DNA from: Desulfobacter curvatus DSM 3379
GTDB taxonomy: Bacteria; Desulfobacterota; Desulfobacteria; Desulfobacterales; Desulfobacteraceae
DNA: 64,000 bases
Reading direction: 5' to 3'
Assembly (NCBI RefSeq): GCF_000373985.1
Contig: NZ_KB892902.1
Location: 36,574-100,573 of the forward strand
Under the pieces are notes generated by a model, which was given only the letters and a program-made list of their open reading frames with translations, ran no database searches and was not told the DNA's origin. The position numbers and the translations under genes are program-made. Position 1 is the first letter of the stretch; every line of letters starts with the position of its first letter. This document shows, piece after piece, positions 25,226 to 33,575 of this stretch.

Positions 25226-25870
25226 CTAATTATAGACATACGTATAGGGTGTTTCCTCATGGCTGATGCTCCACAGTGTTTCCAGGGAGTTTGCGGCGGC
25301 ATTGATACCGGCGTATTCGGCGGCCAGGGAGAGAAGGTCCGTTTCAGCGGTATCACTGTTGATGTAATCGACCAGGCTGGTGCTGGTTGCTTTTTCCTGG
25401 AGATAGTCGGTGAAATCCAGGATTTCATTGTTTGCTGTTAATGCCGTGAATGCCTGGGTGAATTCACTATTTGCATTTAATACCTCTTCAAGTTCATCAC
25501 TGCCTGTAAAGCTGTTTACAACTTCTATTTCATTGTCACTGCTCAAGGAGAGGGAAATCTGCTGGTCGGCATCAATGCCCAGCGTTGCCATGGTTGAGGC
25601 CAGCAAGGTACTTACGTTTTCTTCCTGTTCGGCTGCAGCAGTTTCAAAATCAGACAAGATCAGGGTTCCTGTGGCCGGAAGCCCTATAGATTCCCGATTG
25701 GCTGCGGCCAGGGCTTCCGGCGACAGGGTTACGGTATCAGTCTCAGAGGAGATACCGGTGTTTGAATCCTCGTCGTTCGTACCGCTGGACGAGGTCTTTG
25801 GCAAAAGGCTGGTCAGGCTGGTTCCGGAATAGGAGTTAAGATTTGAATAATCACTGGATATGGATGTCAT
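25226..25870 (-). CDS. Hypothetical Ser/Thr/acidic-rich protein
   Basis: A 214-residue protein preceded by AAGGAAGCCATC. It is low in basic residues. The N-terminal 45 residues are Ser/Thr/Asn/Gly-rich and probably disordered, followed by DTVTLSPEALAAAN, a short motif that recurs near the N-termini of uncharacterised deltaproteobacterial proteins. The C-terminal 130 residues look helical. No signal peptide or membrane segment is visible. Export by a signal-less route is possible but unsupported. Function unknown. Confidence 0.7.
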   Translation of the reverse strand: MTSISSDYSNLNSYSGTSLTSLLPKTSSSGTNDEDSNTGISSETDTVTLSPEALAAANRESIGLPATGTLILSDFETAAAEQEENVSTLLASTMATLGIDADQQISLSLSSDNEIEVVNSFTGSDELEEVLNANSEFTQAFTALTANNEILDFTDYLQEKATSTSLVDYINSDTAETDLLSLAAEYAGINAAANSLETLWSISHEETPYTYVYN

Positions 25871-26079
25871 GATGGCTTCCTTTTAGCATGATATGATCAT
25901 TATTTTCCTTATCACTTTTTTAGAATTTTAAAAAAGCAATTTCTGTGCCGCAGAAAAGAAAATCGTCGTGTTCTTATGTGCCGGTACTTTTGTCTGATCC
26001 CAAGGTATTCATGACTCTTTTAAAGGGCAATTATTACCTGGTTTATCGGTAATTTTTACCGGGCCCTAAAAAATAAGAA

Positions 26080-26108
26080 AGGCGGCAGGTCTTTAAAACC
26101 TGCCGCCT
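26080..26108 (-). terminator. Intrinsic terminator of the acyl-CoA synthetase gene
   Basis: An 11-bp perfect stem (26080-26090 AGGCGGCAGGT with 26098-26108) and a 7-nt loop, 22 nt after the stop. On the minus strand it is followed by TTTCTTATTTTTTAG. Confidence 0.88.
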
Positions 26109-26130
26109 GTGATGGTGTGACTGTATTGCG

Positions 26131-27885
26131 TTATTTATTTTTCGAACTTAATTCCGGGAACTGATGATAAAAGAATTCAGTGACCTGATCCCCGGCTTTG
26201 CTTTCCTCATTTTCCCGAAGCTCTATACGCCGGATTTTCCCGGAGATGGTTTTGGGCAGTACATCCACAAATTCAATGATTCTGGGAATCTTGAATTTGG
26301 CCAGCACCTCAATGGTGTGTTTGAACAGCTCCAGGGCCAGTTCCTTTGATGGTTTTTGCCCGGGAATCAGGATTACAAACGCTTTTACCAGTTGGTGACG
26401 TTTGGGATCCGGTACACCCACCACAGCAGTCTCCATGACGGCCGGGTGCTCAATCAGCGCACTTTCCACCTCAAAGGGGCCCACCCGGTAATCACTGGTT
26501 TTGATGACATCGTCGGCACGGCCCACAAACCACCAGTAGCCGTCTTTGTCAAAAGTGGCTTTGTCACCGGTGAAATACATTCCGTGTTTAAAGGCTTCAG
26601 ATGTTTTTGCCTCATTGTTGATATATTCCTGAAACAGGCCGATGGCGCGCCAGTTGGAAAGACGAATGACAATATGGCCGGTGGTGTCAGGTTCCGTGAT
26701 CTCTTTTCCTTCATCGTCGGTTAGAATGACATCGTACATGAATGAGGGATATCCAAAGGATCCCAAGCGCATTTTACCTTCCATCCAGGGCGGATTGCCG
26801 ATCATGGCCGTAGATTCGGTTTGGCCGTAAAAATCACGGATTTCAGTGCCCGTGGCATCCCGCCACTGGTCAATGACTTCCGGGTTCAACGGCTCGCCTG
26901 CACTCAACGAGTACTTCAGGGCCGAAAAATCATATTCTGCCAGGTCGAGCCCCACAAAGGCGCGCCAGGCCGTAGGCGGTGCACAGAATGAATTGACTTT
27001 ATATTTGGCCACAAAGCTTAAGTATTTTTTAATATCCAGCGCGGTGAAGTTAAAGCCTGTGGCCGTACCGCCGACGTTAAATGGGCAGAAAAAGCTGCTC
27101 CATGCCCACTTCGCCCACCCGGGGGCACTCAAGTTGTGATGAACGCCGCCGGGTTCAAGCCCGAGGATCACGGCTGTCGACATATGGCCCAAAGGATAGG
27201 AGATAGCCGAATGTCCCACCCGTTTGGGAAGTCCTGTGGTGCCGGAAGTGAAAAAGCAGAACAGAACGTCTTCACTGTTAATGGTTGCAGGTGATGCTTG
27301 GGAATCTTCCTTGGCAATCTCCGGATAGGATATCCACCCCTCTTTTGCACCAAGGATGATTTTGGCCTTGGGGGTACACCCGGCCTTGACCAGGGCGTCG
27401 TCCACCAGGTCGGCCAGACTCTCATGGGCAATAATCACATCCGGTGGATACGCTTCAAAACGAAACTGGATTTCGCGTTCGGTCATGGTGGTGGCTGTGG
27501 GAACGGCGACAAGACCGCCTTTGATGGCGGCAAAAGAGGCGAACCAGGTTTGGGGGACAATGGGTGTCAGCATATAAAGGTTGTCTCCTTTCTCAACACC
27601 CTTTTTACGCAGATAGTTTAACATCTTGTTACCGTTTTCAGCCAACTGGGTATATGTGTACTGCTCTTCTTCATCCGTGTGCAGGTCTGCCCAGATAAGC
27701 GCCAACTGGTCCGGGCGCTCTTTGACGTGTATATCTTCGAAAATTTCCTGGGCCCAGTTAAAGGTTTTGGGCAGTTCGGCTGAATTCAGTTTTTGAAAAA
27801 ACGTTTTTGCTTGAGCTTCACGTTGGTCCATATCCTGGATCCCATTGAGTGCCATTACCTCTTTATAAAAGCTTTTCAACGCCAT
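26131..27885 (-). CDS. AMP-forming acyl-CoA synthetase
   Basis: A 584-residue member of the ANL superfamily. It shows the P-loop FFTSGTTGLPKRVGHS, the YGQTEST adenylation motif, TGD in MYFTGDKA, the hinge GRADDVIKTSDYRVGP, and the catalytic Lys in PKTISGKIRR. It is nearest to medium-chain or acetyl/propionyl-type acyl-CoA synthetases and converts a carboxylate, ATP and CoA to acyl-CoA, AMP and PPi. A strong GGGGAGGG lies just upstream. It is monocistronic with its own terminator. Exact chain length is not predictable from sequence alone. Confidence 0.9.
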   Translation of the reverse strand: MALKSFYKEVMALNGIQDMDQREAQAKTFFQKLNSAELPKTFNWAQEIFEDIHVKERPDQLALIWADLHTDEEEQYTYTQLAENGNKMLNYLRKKGVEKGDNLYMLTPIVPQTWFASFAAIKGGLVAVPTATTMTEREIQFRFEAYPPDVIIAHESLADLVDDALVKAGCTPKAKIILGAKEGWISYPEIAKEDSQASPATINSEDVLFCFFTSGTTGLPKRVGHSAISYPLGHMSTAVILGLEPGGVHHNLSAPGWAKWAWSSFFCPFNVGGTATGFNFTALDIKKYLSFVAKYKVNSFCAPPTAWRAFVGLDLAEYDFSALKYSLSAGEPLNPEVIDQWRDATGTEIRDFYGQTESTAMIGNPPWMEGKMRLGSFGYPSFMYDVILTDDEGKEITEPDTTGHIVIRLSNWRAIGLFQEYINNEAKTSEAFKHGMYFTGDKATFDKDGYWWFVGRADDVIKTSDYRVGPFEVESALIEHPAVMETAVVGVPDPKRHQLVKAFVILIPGQKPSKELALELFKHTIEVLAKFKIPRIIEFVDVLPKTISGKIRRIELRENEESKAGDQVTEFFYHQFPELSSKNK

Positions 27886-27980
27886 GGTTCCCTCCCCGGT
27901 TAAGTTTATTCCACATCCTGATTTTAAGTCCGCTCCTGCCTTGCCCTTAAAAACAAATCCCGCAAGAAAGGTTTGTAATT

Positions 27981-28018
27981 TAGAAAACTGTCATTTATAC
28001 CAGCCCGGCAGTTTTCTA
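27981..28018. promoter_or_regulatory. Perfect 10-bp inverted repeat upstream of the acyl-CoA synthetase gene
   Basis: TAGAAAACTG (27981-27990) is repeated inverted as CAGTTTTCTA (28009-28018) with an 18-nt spacer, about 96 nt upstream of the start codon. It could be an operator for a dimeric regulator; a GntR-type regulator remnant lies just beyond at 28130. Confidence 0.4.
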
Positions 28019-28129
28019 CCAATCGGTTAAAGGCTTAATTTTTATGTGGGTGGGCAATGTGGTGTATTGTAGGTTAATTTATTCGTAGTATATAGGTTTA
28101 TAGCCTAATAAAGGAGACCCTGTCTAAGG

Positions 28130-28321
28130 CACCTGTTTGACCTGCTCTATCTCAAATACCGGGGCAATGTTTTTTTTGTTACCCCCATGGAGCGGGTGGA
28201 TGCCGAGCATATCCAGGTGTATGATGATATTGCCGCCGGCAACCTTGAAGGTGCAAGGAATGTATTGTCCGGACACATTGCCAATGTAAAAATCACGCCA
28301 CCTCAAGCATTGAGCGGATGA
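28130..28321 (+). pseudogene. C-terminal remnant of a GntR-family (FCD domain) regulator
   Basis: A 63-codon open stretch ending in TGA reads HLFDLLYLKYRGNVFF, VDAEHIQVYDDIAAGNLEGA and VLSGHI. This is the last helices of the FCD ligand-binding domain of FadR/VanR-type regulators, including the EH...IYDAI pattern. A stop codon lies seven codons upstream, there is no start site, and no DNA-binding domain is found. It is a decayed fragment, perhaps once the regulator of the divergent acyl-CoA synthetase gene. Confidence 0.6.
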
Positions 28322-28740
28322 ACCGTGAAAAGAATGCAAAAATATAAAAAATTCGCAGTTGATGTCCGGTTCGGTTTTTACCAAGGGATATTCACTGCAA
28401 TTATTTTTAAAAGTGTTGAAAAATAAGTAAATAAACAGTAATGTTTTTCCCAATCACACTCAGACAGCTACGAATTCGAACATAATCAAACAGATGTTAC
28501 GTGATAAGCACGAAACACACTCAATTTCGATATTTGAAATTGATCTTTCGTAACGTGCCTCCCCCTAACCCATCCCAAGAAATGGTTATGGGAAGTGTTG
28601 ATGTGATACGCTATGGGTGTCACACACATCAAAAAGAAGGGTTGATTTCAAACATCGGTGCTTGCATGGGGTTGCCCGTTTTATGTCATTGCCTCACAGA
28701 GGCAATCAACCCTAATACCCCGAAATAAAGGAGGACTCAA
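28322..28740. other. Intergenic region, AT-rich
   Basis: Between the regulator remnant and the next gene I see no convincing gene. It contains a hairpin TCAATTTC-GATATTT-GAAATTGA near 28523-28545 inside a wider GTTACG...CGTAAC inverted pair (about 28496-28555), possibly an operator or leader for the 28741 operon. A 30-codon ATG frame at 28334 lacks a ribosome-binding site. Confidence 0.4.
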
Positions 28741-28974
28741 ATGGCAATTCCAAGTCCAAATGATCCAAAATGGAAAAAAGTGATATCCGGTAATAATAAA
28801 CCGGACATTCAATTTTTAGGATTAAAGATGCTTCTGGGCCGATTGAACGTGAAGTATAAAAAGAACCCTACAGACGCTACTGTTTCGGAATGCACAACTG
28901 AATTGATTGATTTTTTTAAAAAGAACGAGCACTTACCTAAAGTCGTGGGTGACATGGAAACAATTTTCGGATAA
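28741..28974 (+). CDS. Small hypothetical protein, 77 residues
   Basis: Preceded by AAAGGAGGACTCAA, a near-perfect ribosome-binding site. The product MAIPSPNDPKWKKVI... is soluble, helical and rather basic, with one cysteine and no known motif. It ends 12 nt before the next gene's start and is almost certainly co-transcribed with it. Real by start context; function unknown. Confidence 0.72.
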   Translation: MAIPSPNDPKWKKVISGNNKPDIQFLGLKMLLGRLNVKYKKNPTDATVSECTTELIDFFKKNEHLPKVVGDMETIFG

Positions 28975-28986
28975 GGGGGGATGATA

Positions 28987-29976
28987 ATGATAAAAAAAAC
29001 GGTAAATAAAAATGAGGTTATTGAGTTAATCACGGCAGGAAAAAAATTGATTCTTGCCGCCGATGAAAAGATACTGAATGACCTTCCGAAGGGCCAATGG
29101 ATTGCAGGGACCATTCCTTATTTTATGGATGAAGATGGAGGCAAATTTACACAAGAAGAGGTGTTTGTTACTGAACTTCCGGATTATGTTGCCTCTATTG
29201 ATGTTCAAGTATACTCAAAAGAGACGCTAAGCAGCGTTTATTCAGACGCACCCGGCAACGGATTTACTTTTATCATTATTCCGGCGACAAGTCCGACCCA
29301 TATCTCATTTGCCATTGATGGCCCCAATTATCCTGAATTTGCAACAAAACCGCTCATCGGATGGATATCCGGTGTCTTTCTGGATGAGTTGGGACAAACC
29401 GCGCCAAAGGTCTTGAATGGGAATACCGGGGAAAGCTATACGGATTCCGCTGTCGTCATGCACATTGCGCTACCCTCAAATAAACTGCCACAGGTAAACA
29501 TTGTCAATCTCTTTGATAGTGGAGACGGAGATACGATAACATTCAATGAAGAGGGCTTTTCAGTGAAAGAGGCGTTTGTCAATGGCGAACCGGTGAACTT
29601 TGCGGAGTATATCCTCGGTAACAATATTGATACAAGACTCCCCCTGGTGGCGGATATGTACGGTGCAAGAATCAATACGAGTTTTCAAAATGTCAATGAG
29701 GCCGAAAAAGTGGTCAATCTGTATGCACCTGTGTTTCGGGAAGTCGAGTATAAAATTGCAGAGCCGGTCTCCGATTACGTCACCGAGTTCAATCAACTGA
29801 TTCCTAAAGATATTGGAGATACGGTTTTCTTTTCATGTAACTGTATATTGAACTATCTTTATGCCGAACTTGAAGGAAAGAAAACAGCGGATATTACAGG
29901 CCCCATGACATTCGGAGAGATCGCCTATCAGTTGCTGAATCAGACCATGGCATATATTATCATTGAAGATTGTTAA
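28987..29976 (+). CDS. Hypothetical protein, possibly FIST/DUF6976-like
   Basis: A 329-residue soluble protein. GGGGGG stands 6 nt before this ATG; an ATG two codons earlier is too close. Its layout recalls FIST sensory proteins: an N-terminal domain with GQWIAGTIPYFMDEDGG, a middle block VNGEPVNFAEYILGN followed by DMYGARINTSF, and a C-terminal VFFSCNCILNYLYAELEGKK. FIST proteins bind small ligands in signal transduction. The resemblance is weak, and I recall the DUF6976 name only loosely. It forms a two-gene operon with the 77-residue protein. Confidence 0.65.
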   Translation: MIKKTVNKNEVIELITAGKKLILAADEKILNDLPKGQWIAGTIPYFMDEDGGKFTQEEVFVTELPDYVASIDVQVYSKETLSSVYSDAPGNGFTFIIIPATSPTHISFAIDGPNYPEFATKPLIGWISGVFLDELGQTAPKVLNGNTGESYTDSAVVMHIALPSNKLPQVNIVNLFDSGDGDTITFNEEGFSVKEAFVNGEPVNFAEYILGNNIDTRLPLVADMYGARINTSFQNVNEAEKVVNLYAPVFREVEYKIAEPVSDYVTEFNQLIPKDIGDTVFFSCNCILNYLYAELEGKKTADITGPMTFGEIAYQLLNQTMAYIIIEDC

Positions 29977-30147
29977 CGCGGCAACGAAACGAAATAATTC
30001 CCATTCAGTCACTTTGTGGGGGGGGGGGCGTAATCAAAGCCGTATCCCCCCACCCGGTGTCTCTATACGAAGTTTATCTCCTGGTTTTGATTTAGCGTAA
30101 TTTTATCTGAAACGCCTCAGGCAGGTCACTTTTGGTTCAAACACCAT

Positions 30148-31992
30148 TTAAATTGACAACTCAAGCCACTCGAACCAGATAGGATAATTTTCTTTGTACC
30201 AGGCCAGAATCTGTTTGAGCATTTCCTGCTCCACAGCGGAAATGGTAGTTGGGGAAATTTTGTCAAAGCGTACCACCATTTTGTCTCCAAAATGCTCCAG
30301 GGCTTCAGTGCACAGTGTCTGAAGTTCGTTGCGGATCCTGCCGGAGTCTGAAATTTTAACGGCCCGGGTTCTAAAATCTTCTCCCTTGAAAAACCGGTTG
30401 AGCAGCGGCGAAAAAACCAGCTTACTCTGCTGCAAAGGCTCCAACAGGCGAAGGGCAAAGGTAATGGCCTTGTCCCCGAATTCCGATGTGACCCGAACAG
30501 TGACTTCCCAAGTGTCCTCGCTGATCTGTTCTACGCCTTGGGCACCGCTGTAGGGGTCCGGCAGCATATATCCCGACACGGCCAGGGTCTGCCATTTTTT
30601 TGCGGCAATCAGATCGCTTGCATTGATGGTGCGCGGTTTTAAGGGGATGCCTGCATTTTTTGCTTCCATGATGCTGTTGCGGTAGATTTCAATCAGTTCC
30701 GTAGGAACATCGGTTTCAAACAGATCCTGCTCAAGCCTTGCGGCAAAGTTGTTGTCCTGGGGATCCAGCTTCATGGCAGCGGCATCCTTGTCATGGGGCA
30801 GTTTAAATTTAGAGGAGAGCACTGCCAACGAAACATCCAGGCCGAGAATTCCGGACAGGCTGGCGGCCTGCATGGCTTCGGCCGAAGCTGCATATCCATC
30901 CACCACCAGCAGGTGGGTGTCCCCCTTGTCATCGGTCCAGGGCTTGACTGAAAAGGTCGGCGCATAGGTGCCTGAATCGGTAAACGGCCTGATCCCTGTG
31001 GGCAGTATCCAGTTTTCATCAATAAGATGGGCCCCTGCATCCCGCCACTGGTCCCAGAGTTTTTCGATTCTCTTTCGCCGTGCGTCCCCGGTAAGGGTCC
31101 AGACATGGACATTTTCCGCCTTAATCCCCTCAAAGGTTTCCTGAATGGCATTCATAACCATATGACGCGGGGTGAAATAATTAACCAGAACGGACTTCAA
31201 GGCTGCGTTTTCCACAACCTGTTCCGGCAGTACCAAACACCCCATATATCCTTCATACTGGTCGCTGATGATCAACGGCTGGTCAAAAAGATGGAATACA
31301 CTCATGGGGCCTGTGGTTTCTCCCTTGGCAAACCTTGAGGTGTTTTCAAGGGTGTCGATGGCGGCGCCCCACACGGTGATGTCCCGCTTCTGGATTTCCC
31401 TGGAAAATTTTTCCCAGGCATATTCGGGATCATTGATCAGCCGCAACACCCGGTCTTCAAGAAATTTAGCCACCTGGGGCCGGGCATAGATCCTGCCGAA
31501 GCCCAGCAAAGGATTGGCGCCCATCTCAGCGGTTTCCCCGGCTTTGGGCATCAGTCCTTCCCCCAGGCATACCATGATGGCATGGTTTTCCGGCAGGGTC
31601 CGGGACAGGTACCACAGACTTTCGCTCATGGCGTAGGCGGAAATGGCATCGGCATCTTTTTTTACCAGGTTCAGTTCTGTTTTGGGCAGCCCCTTACCCT
31701 CTCCGTAGCGGCCAAACAGCCGCGTACCCAGGGCTGTGACAGCGGCGGTGACAGCCAGCATTTTTTCGGTACGTCCGTCGGTGAAGGAGACCGCATCCAT
31801 GTGGCGGCGTTTGATTTTTCTTTGGGATTCGTCGCTGTACCAGTGAATGCGCACATCTTCCAGCCATAAATGGAACCGGCCTAATATGGGGCGGGTATCA
31901 AAGGCCCACTGGGAAATCAGATTCTGTTTTTGTACACCTGCGGGGGAAATTTTTTTTGCTGATTGGGTAGAATGATCAGTTGACGTGGTCAT
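30148..31992 (-). CDS. Large soluble protein of unknown function, 614 residues
   Basis: Begins MTTSTDHSTQSAKKIS; an in-frame extension to 32082 would run through the repeat at 32008-32102, so this start is preferred although its ribosome-binding site is weak. No signal peptide or membrane helix. Recognisable only by composition: Trp-rich segments (FHLWLEDVRIHWYSDESQ), an Ala-rich MLAVTAAVTALGTRLFG region, MSESLWYLSRTLPENHAIMV, and LLVVDGYAASAEAMQAASLSG. I cannot place it in a family. It follows the carbonic-anhydrase-like gene, separated by two repeat units. Confidence 0.7.
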   Translation of the reverse strand: MTTSTDHSTQSAKKISPAGVQKQNLISQWAFDTRPILGRFHLWLEDVRIHWYSDESQRKIKRRHMDAVSFTDGRTEKMLAVTAAVTALGTRLFGRYGEGKGLPKTELNLVKKDADAISAYAMSESLWYLSRTLPENHAIMVCLGEGLMPKAGETAEMGANPLLGFGRIYARPQVAKFLEDRVLRLINDPEYAWEKFSREIQKRDITVWGAAIDTLENTSRFAKGETTGPMSVFHLFDQPLIISDQYEGYMGCLVLPEQVVENAALKSVLVNYFTPRHMVMNAIQETFEGIKAENVHVWTLTGDARRKRIEKLWDQWRDAGAHLIDENWILPTGIRPFTDSGTYAPTFSVKPWTDDKGDTHLLVVDGYAASAEAMQAASLSGILGLDVSLAVLSSKFKLPHDKDAAAMKLDPQDNNFAARLEQDLFETDVPTELIEIYRNSIMEAKNAGIPLKPRTINASDLIAAKKWQTLAVSGYMLPDPYSGAQGVEQISEDTWEVTVRVTSEFGDKAITFALRLLEPLQQSKLVFSPLLNRFFKGEDFRTRAVKISDSGRIRNELQTLCTEALEHFGDKMVVRFDKISPTTISAVEQEMLKQILAWYKENYPIWFEWLELSI

Positions 31993-32007
31993 GGAATACG
32001 CTCTTTT

Positions 32008-32102
32008 ATAAGAAAGTCTGGGTAAGTTACTCAGATCTTTCAAGCTTTGTTGTGGGCCGAAGTCTTGGTGTAGATAGACCAAGGACGGCCCGTGGCCGTT
32101 AT
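32008..32102 (+). repeat. Two-hairpin dispersed repeat (family 1), copy a
   Basis: A 95-nt unit. Hairpin 1 is AAAGTCTGGGTAA/TTACTCAGATCTTT; hairpin 2 is GGGCCG..CTTGG paired with CCAAG..CGGCCC; the end is GTGGCCGTTAT. Directly followed by copy b. Confidence 0.85.
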
Positions 32103-32195
32103 ATGAAAGTTCTAATAAGTTGCTGAATTGCTTTTATGTTTTGTTGTGGGCTGAGCCTGGGTATAGCGATAGACCAGGTCAGCCCATGGGCGTTA
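32101..32195 (+). repeat. Two-hairpin dispersed repeat (family 1), copy b
   Basis: A 95-nt unit with a degenerate first hairpin and an intact second one (GGGCTGAGCCTGG with CCAGGTCAGCCC). Its terminal GTTAT contains the reverse complement of the TAA stop codon of the carbonic-anhydrase-like gene (32193-32195). Confidence 0.85.
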
Positions 32196-33245
32196 TTGAT
32201 GACTTTCGCTGTCATGGTTGTCATGGGTTTCCGGTTCAGCAGGCGTTTCATCTGCCTCTGACGGCGCTGAGGCTTCAGGCGCTGCGTCATGGACTTCAGG
32301 TGCCACTTCATCGGCTTCAGGTGATTCAGGCACTGCGTCATGGGATACTGCGGTGTCATGGGTTTCCGGCTCAGCAATCGTTTCATCTGCCTCTGACGGC
32401 GCCGAAGCTTCGGCTGCATCATCATGGGCTTCAGTCGCTGCCTTATCGACTTCGGGCGCTTCCTCATTGGATGCTGCGGGGGCATGGGTGTCGTCTGCCG
32501 TGCCTTCCACTTCCTGTAAAATGCTGTCTACTGTAGCATCCTCAAGCCAGTAGACCCTGCCGTCGCTGACATCATATATGGCACCCACTACTTTGACTTT
32601 GCCGGCTTTGACAAGATCGCGTGTGGCAGAACTCTTCGTGAACAGATCCCGAATACTGGTCCAGACGTTTTCTTCAATGGCAAGGGGAATGATTGCATCG
32701 CCTTTTGCTTGGGGATACTTTTCCATTGTCTTTTTAACGGCAGGTTTAATGTTATCAAACATCGGCGGAATATTTTCTTCCATGGCATGCCCGTGTCCAT
32801 TAATTGCACGGGTGACGGCTGTCACTGCGGCGCATTGAGTATTGCCCAGTACGACTACAACCGGTGTGCGGACATACTCCAGACCGTATTCTATGGCGCT
32901 GACTTGATCTGTACCACATACATTTCCGGGCACACGGATAGCAAAAATATCCATGATTCCGGCATCAAAAATCGCTTCAACAGGAACCCGGGAATCGGAA
33001 GAGGCGAGGATGGTGGCATAGGCATGATCCCCCTGATCTTCCAGGCTGGCTTGCATCATCCGGCTTTTGTCCAGATGCGGATATTCGGATTTTCCACTGA
33101 GAAAACGTTCATTACCGTCTTTTAGCATCTGAAGAACTTCGTCCGGGCTGGGTTTTGGTTTTTTCTTTTCCCCTGAACAACCGGTAAGTGCAATCATACA
33201 TGTCAGCAGCAGGCATAAGATCAACCGAAGTGATGTTTTTTTCAT
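32193..33245 (-). CDS. Beta-carbonic-anhydrase-like lipoprotein lacking two zinc ligands
   Basis: A 350-residue lipoprotein (signal peptide, lipobox ALTGC with Cys-23) behind AAGGAGAGGG. Residues about 35-240 form a beta-carbonic-anhydrase domain: DSRVPVE, DIFAIRVPGNV, SAIEYGLEYVRTPVVVVLGN. In active enzymes zinc is held by Cys of CxDSR and His/Cys of GHxxC. Here the first Cys is Ser-82 (ASSDSR) and the His is Asn-135 (GNTQC); only Cys-138, Asp-84 and Arg-86 remain. The protein is therefore probably not a normal carbonic anhydrase. The last 110 residues are an acidic Ala/Glu/Asp/His-rich tail with a 23-residue tandem repeat containing EASAPSEADET. Confidence 0.85.
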   Translation of the reverse strand: MKKTSLRLILCLLLTCMIALTGCSGEKKKPKPSPDEVLQMLKDGNERFLSGKSEYPHLDKSRMMQASLEDQGDHAYATILASSDSRVPVEAIFDAGIMDIFAIRVPGNVCGTDQVSAIEYGLEYVRTPVVVVLGNTQCAAVTAVTRAINGHGHAMEENIPPMFDNIKPAVKKTMEKYPQAKGDAIIPLAIEENVWTSIRDLFTKSSATRDLVKAGKVKVVGAIYDVSDGRVYWLEDATVDSILQEVEGTADDTHAPAASNEEAPEVDKAATEAHDDAAEASAPSEADETIAEPETHDTAVSHDAVPESPEADEVAPEVHDAAPEASAPSEADETPAEPETHDNHDSESHQ

Positions 33246-33280
33246 TTTCCCTCTCCTTAAAATAGTTTTCCATTTTTTTT

Positions 33281-33370
33281 ATAAGAAAGTCTGTGTAATT
33301 AACACAGATCTTTCAACTTTCGTTGTGGGCTGAACCACGGTGAAAAACCAGGTCAGCCCGTGGCTGTTAT
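33281..33370 (+). repeat. Two-hairpin dispersed repeat (family 1), copy c
   Basis: A 90-nt unit. Hairpin 1 is nearly perfect (AAAGTCTGTGT with AACACAGATCTTT); hairpin 2 is GGGCTGA with TCAGCCC. It lies in the divergent region between the carbonic-anhydrase-like gene and recD2, immediately before copy d. Confidence 0.85.
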
Positions 33371-33462
33371 ATGAAAGTCAGTGTAACCAACAGAGATCTT
33401 TCAAATTTTGTTGTGGGTTGAGTCTGGGTGTCAATAGACCAGGGTCAGTCCATGGCCGTTAT
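33369..33462 (+). repeat. Two-hairpin dispersed repeat (family 1), copy d
   Basis: A 94-nt unit in tandem with copy c, sharing the junction ATAT. The second hairpin is GGGTTGAGTCTGG with CCAGGGTCAGTCC, kept pairable by wobble pairs. Confidence 0.85.
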
Positions 33463-33575
33463 ACCAAAAACCTCAAATACCATATTTATCTATATTGTTC
33501 ACCTTTTTTGTTTCAGACTTTTTGTCCATCAAAATAAGTTGTTTTGGTTTGACGTGTCCTGTATGGTGAGCCGAT

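Noticed and set aside
28334..28426. 30-codon ATG frame after the regulator remnant
   Set aside because: No ribosome-binding site, AT-rich, no recognisable content.
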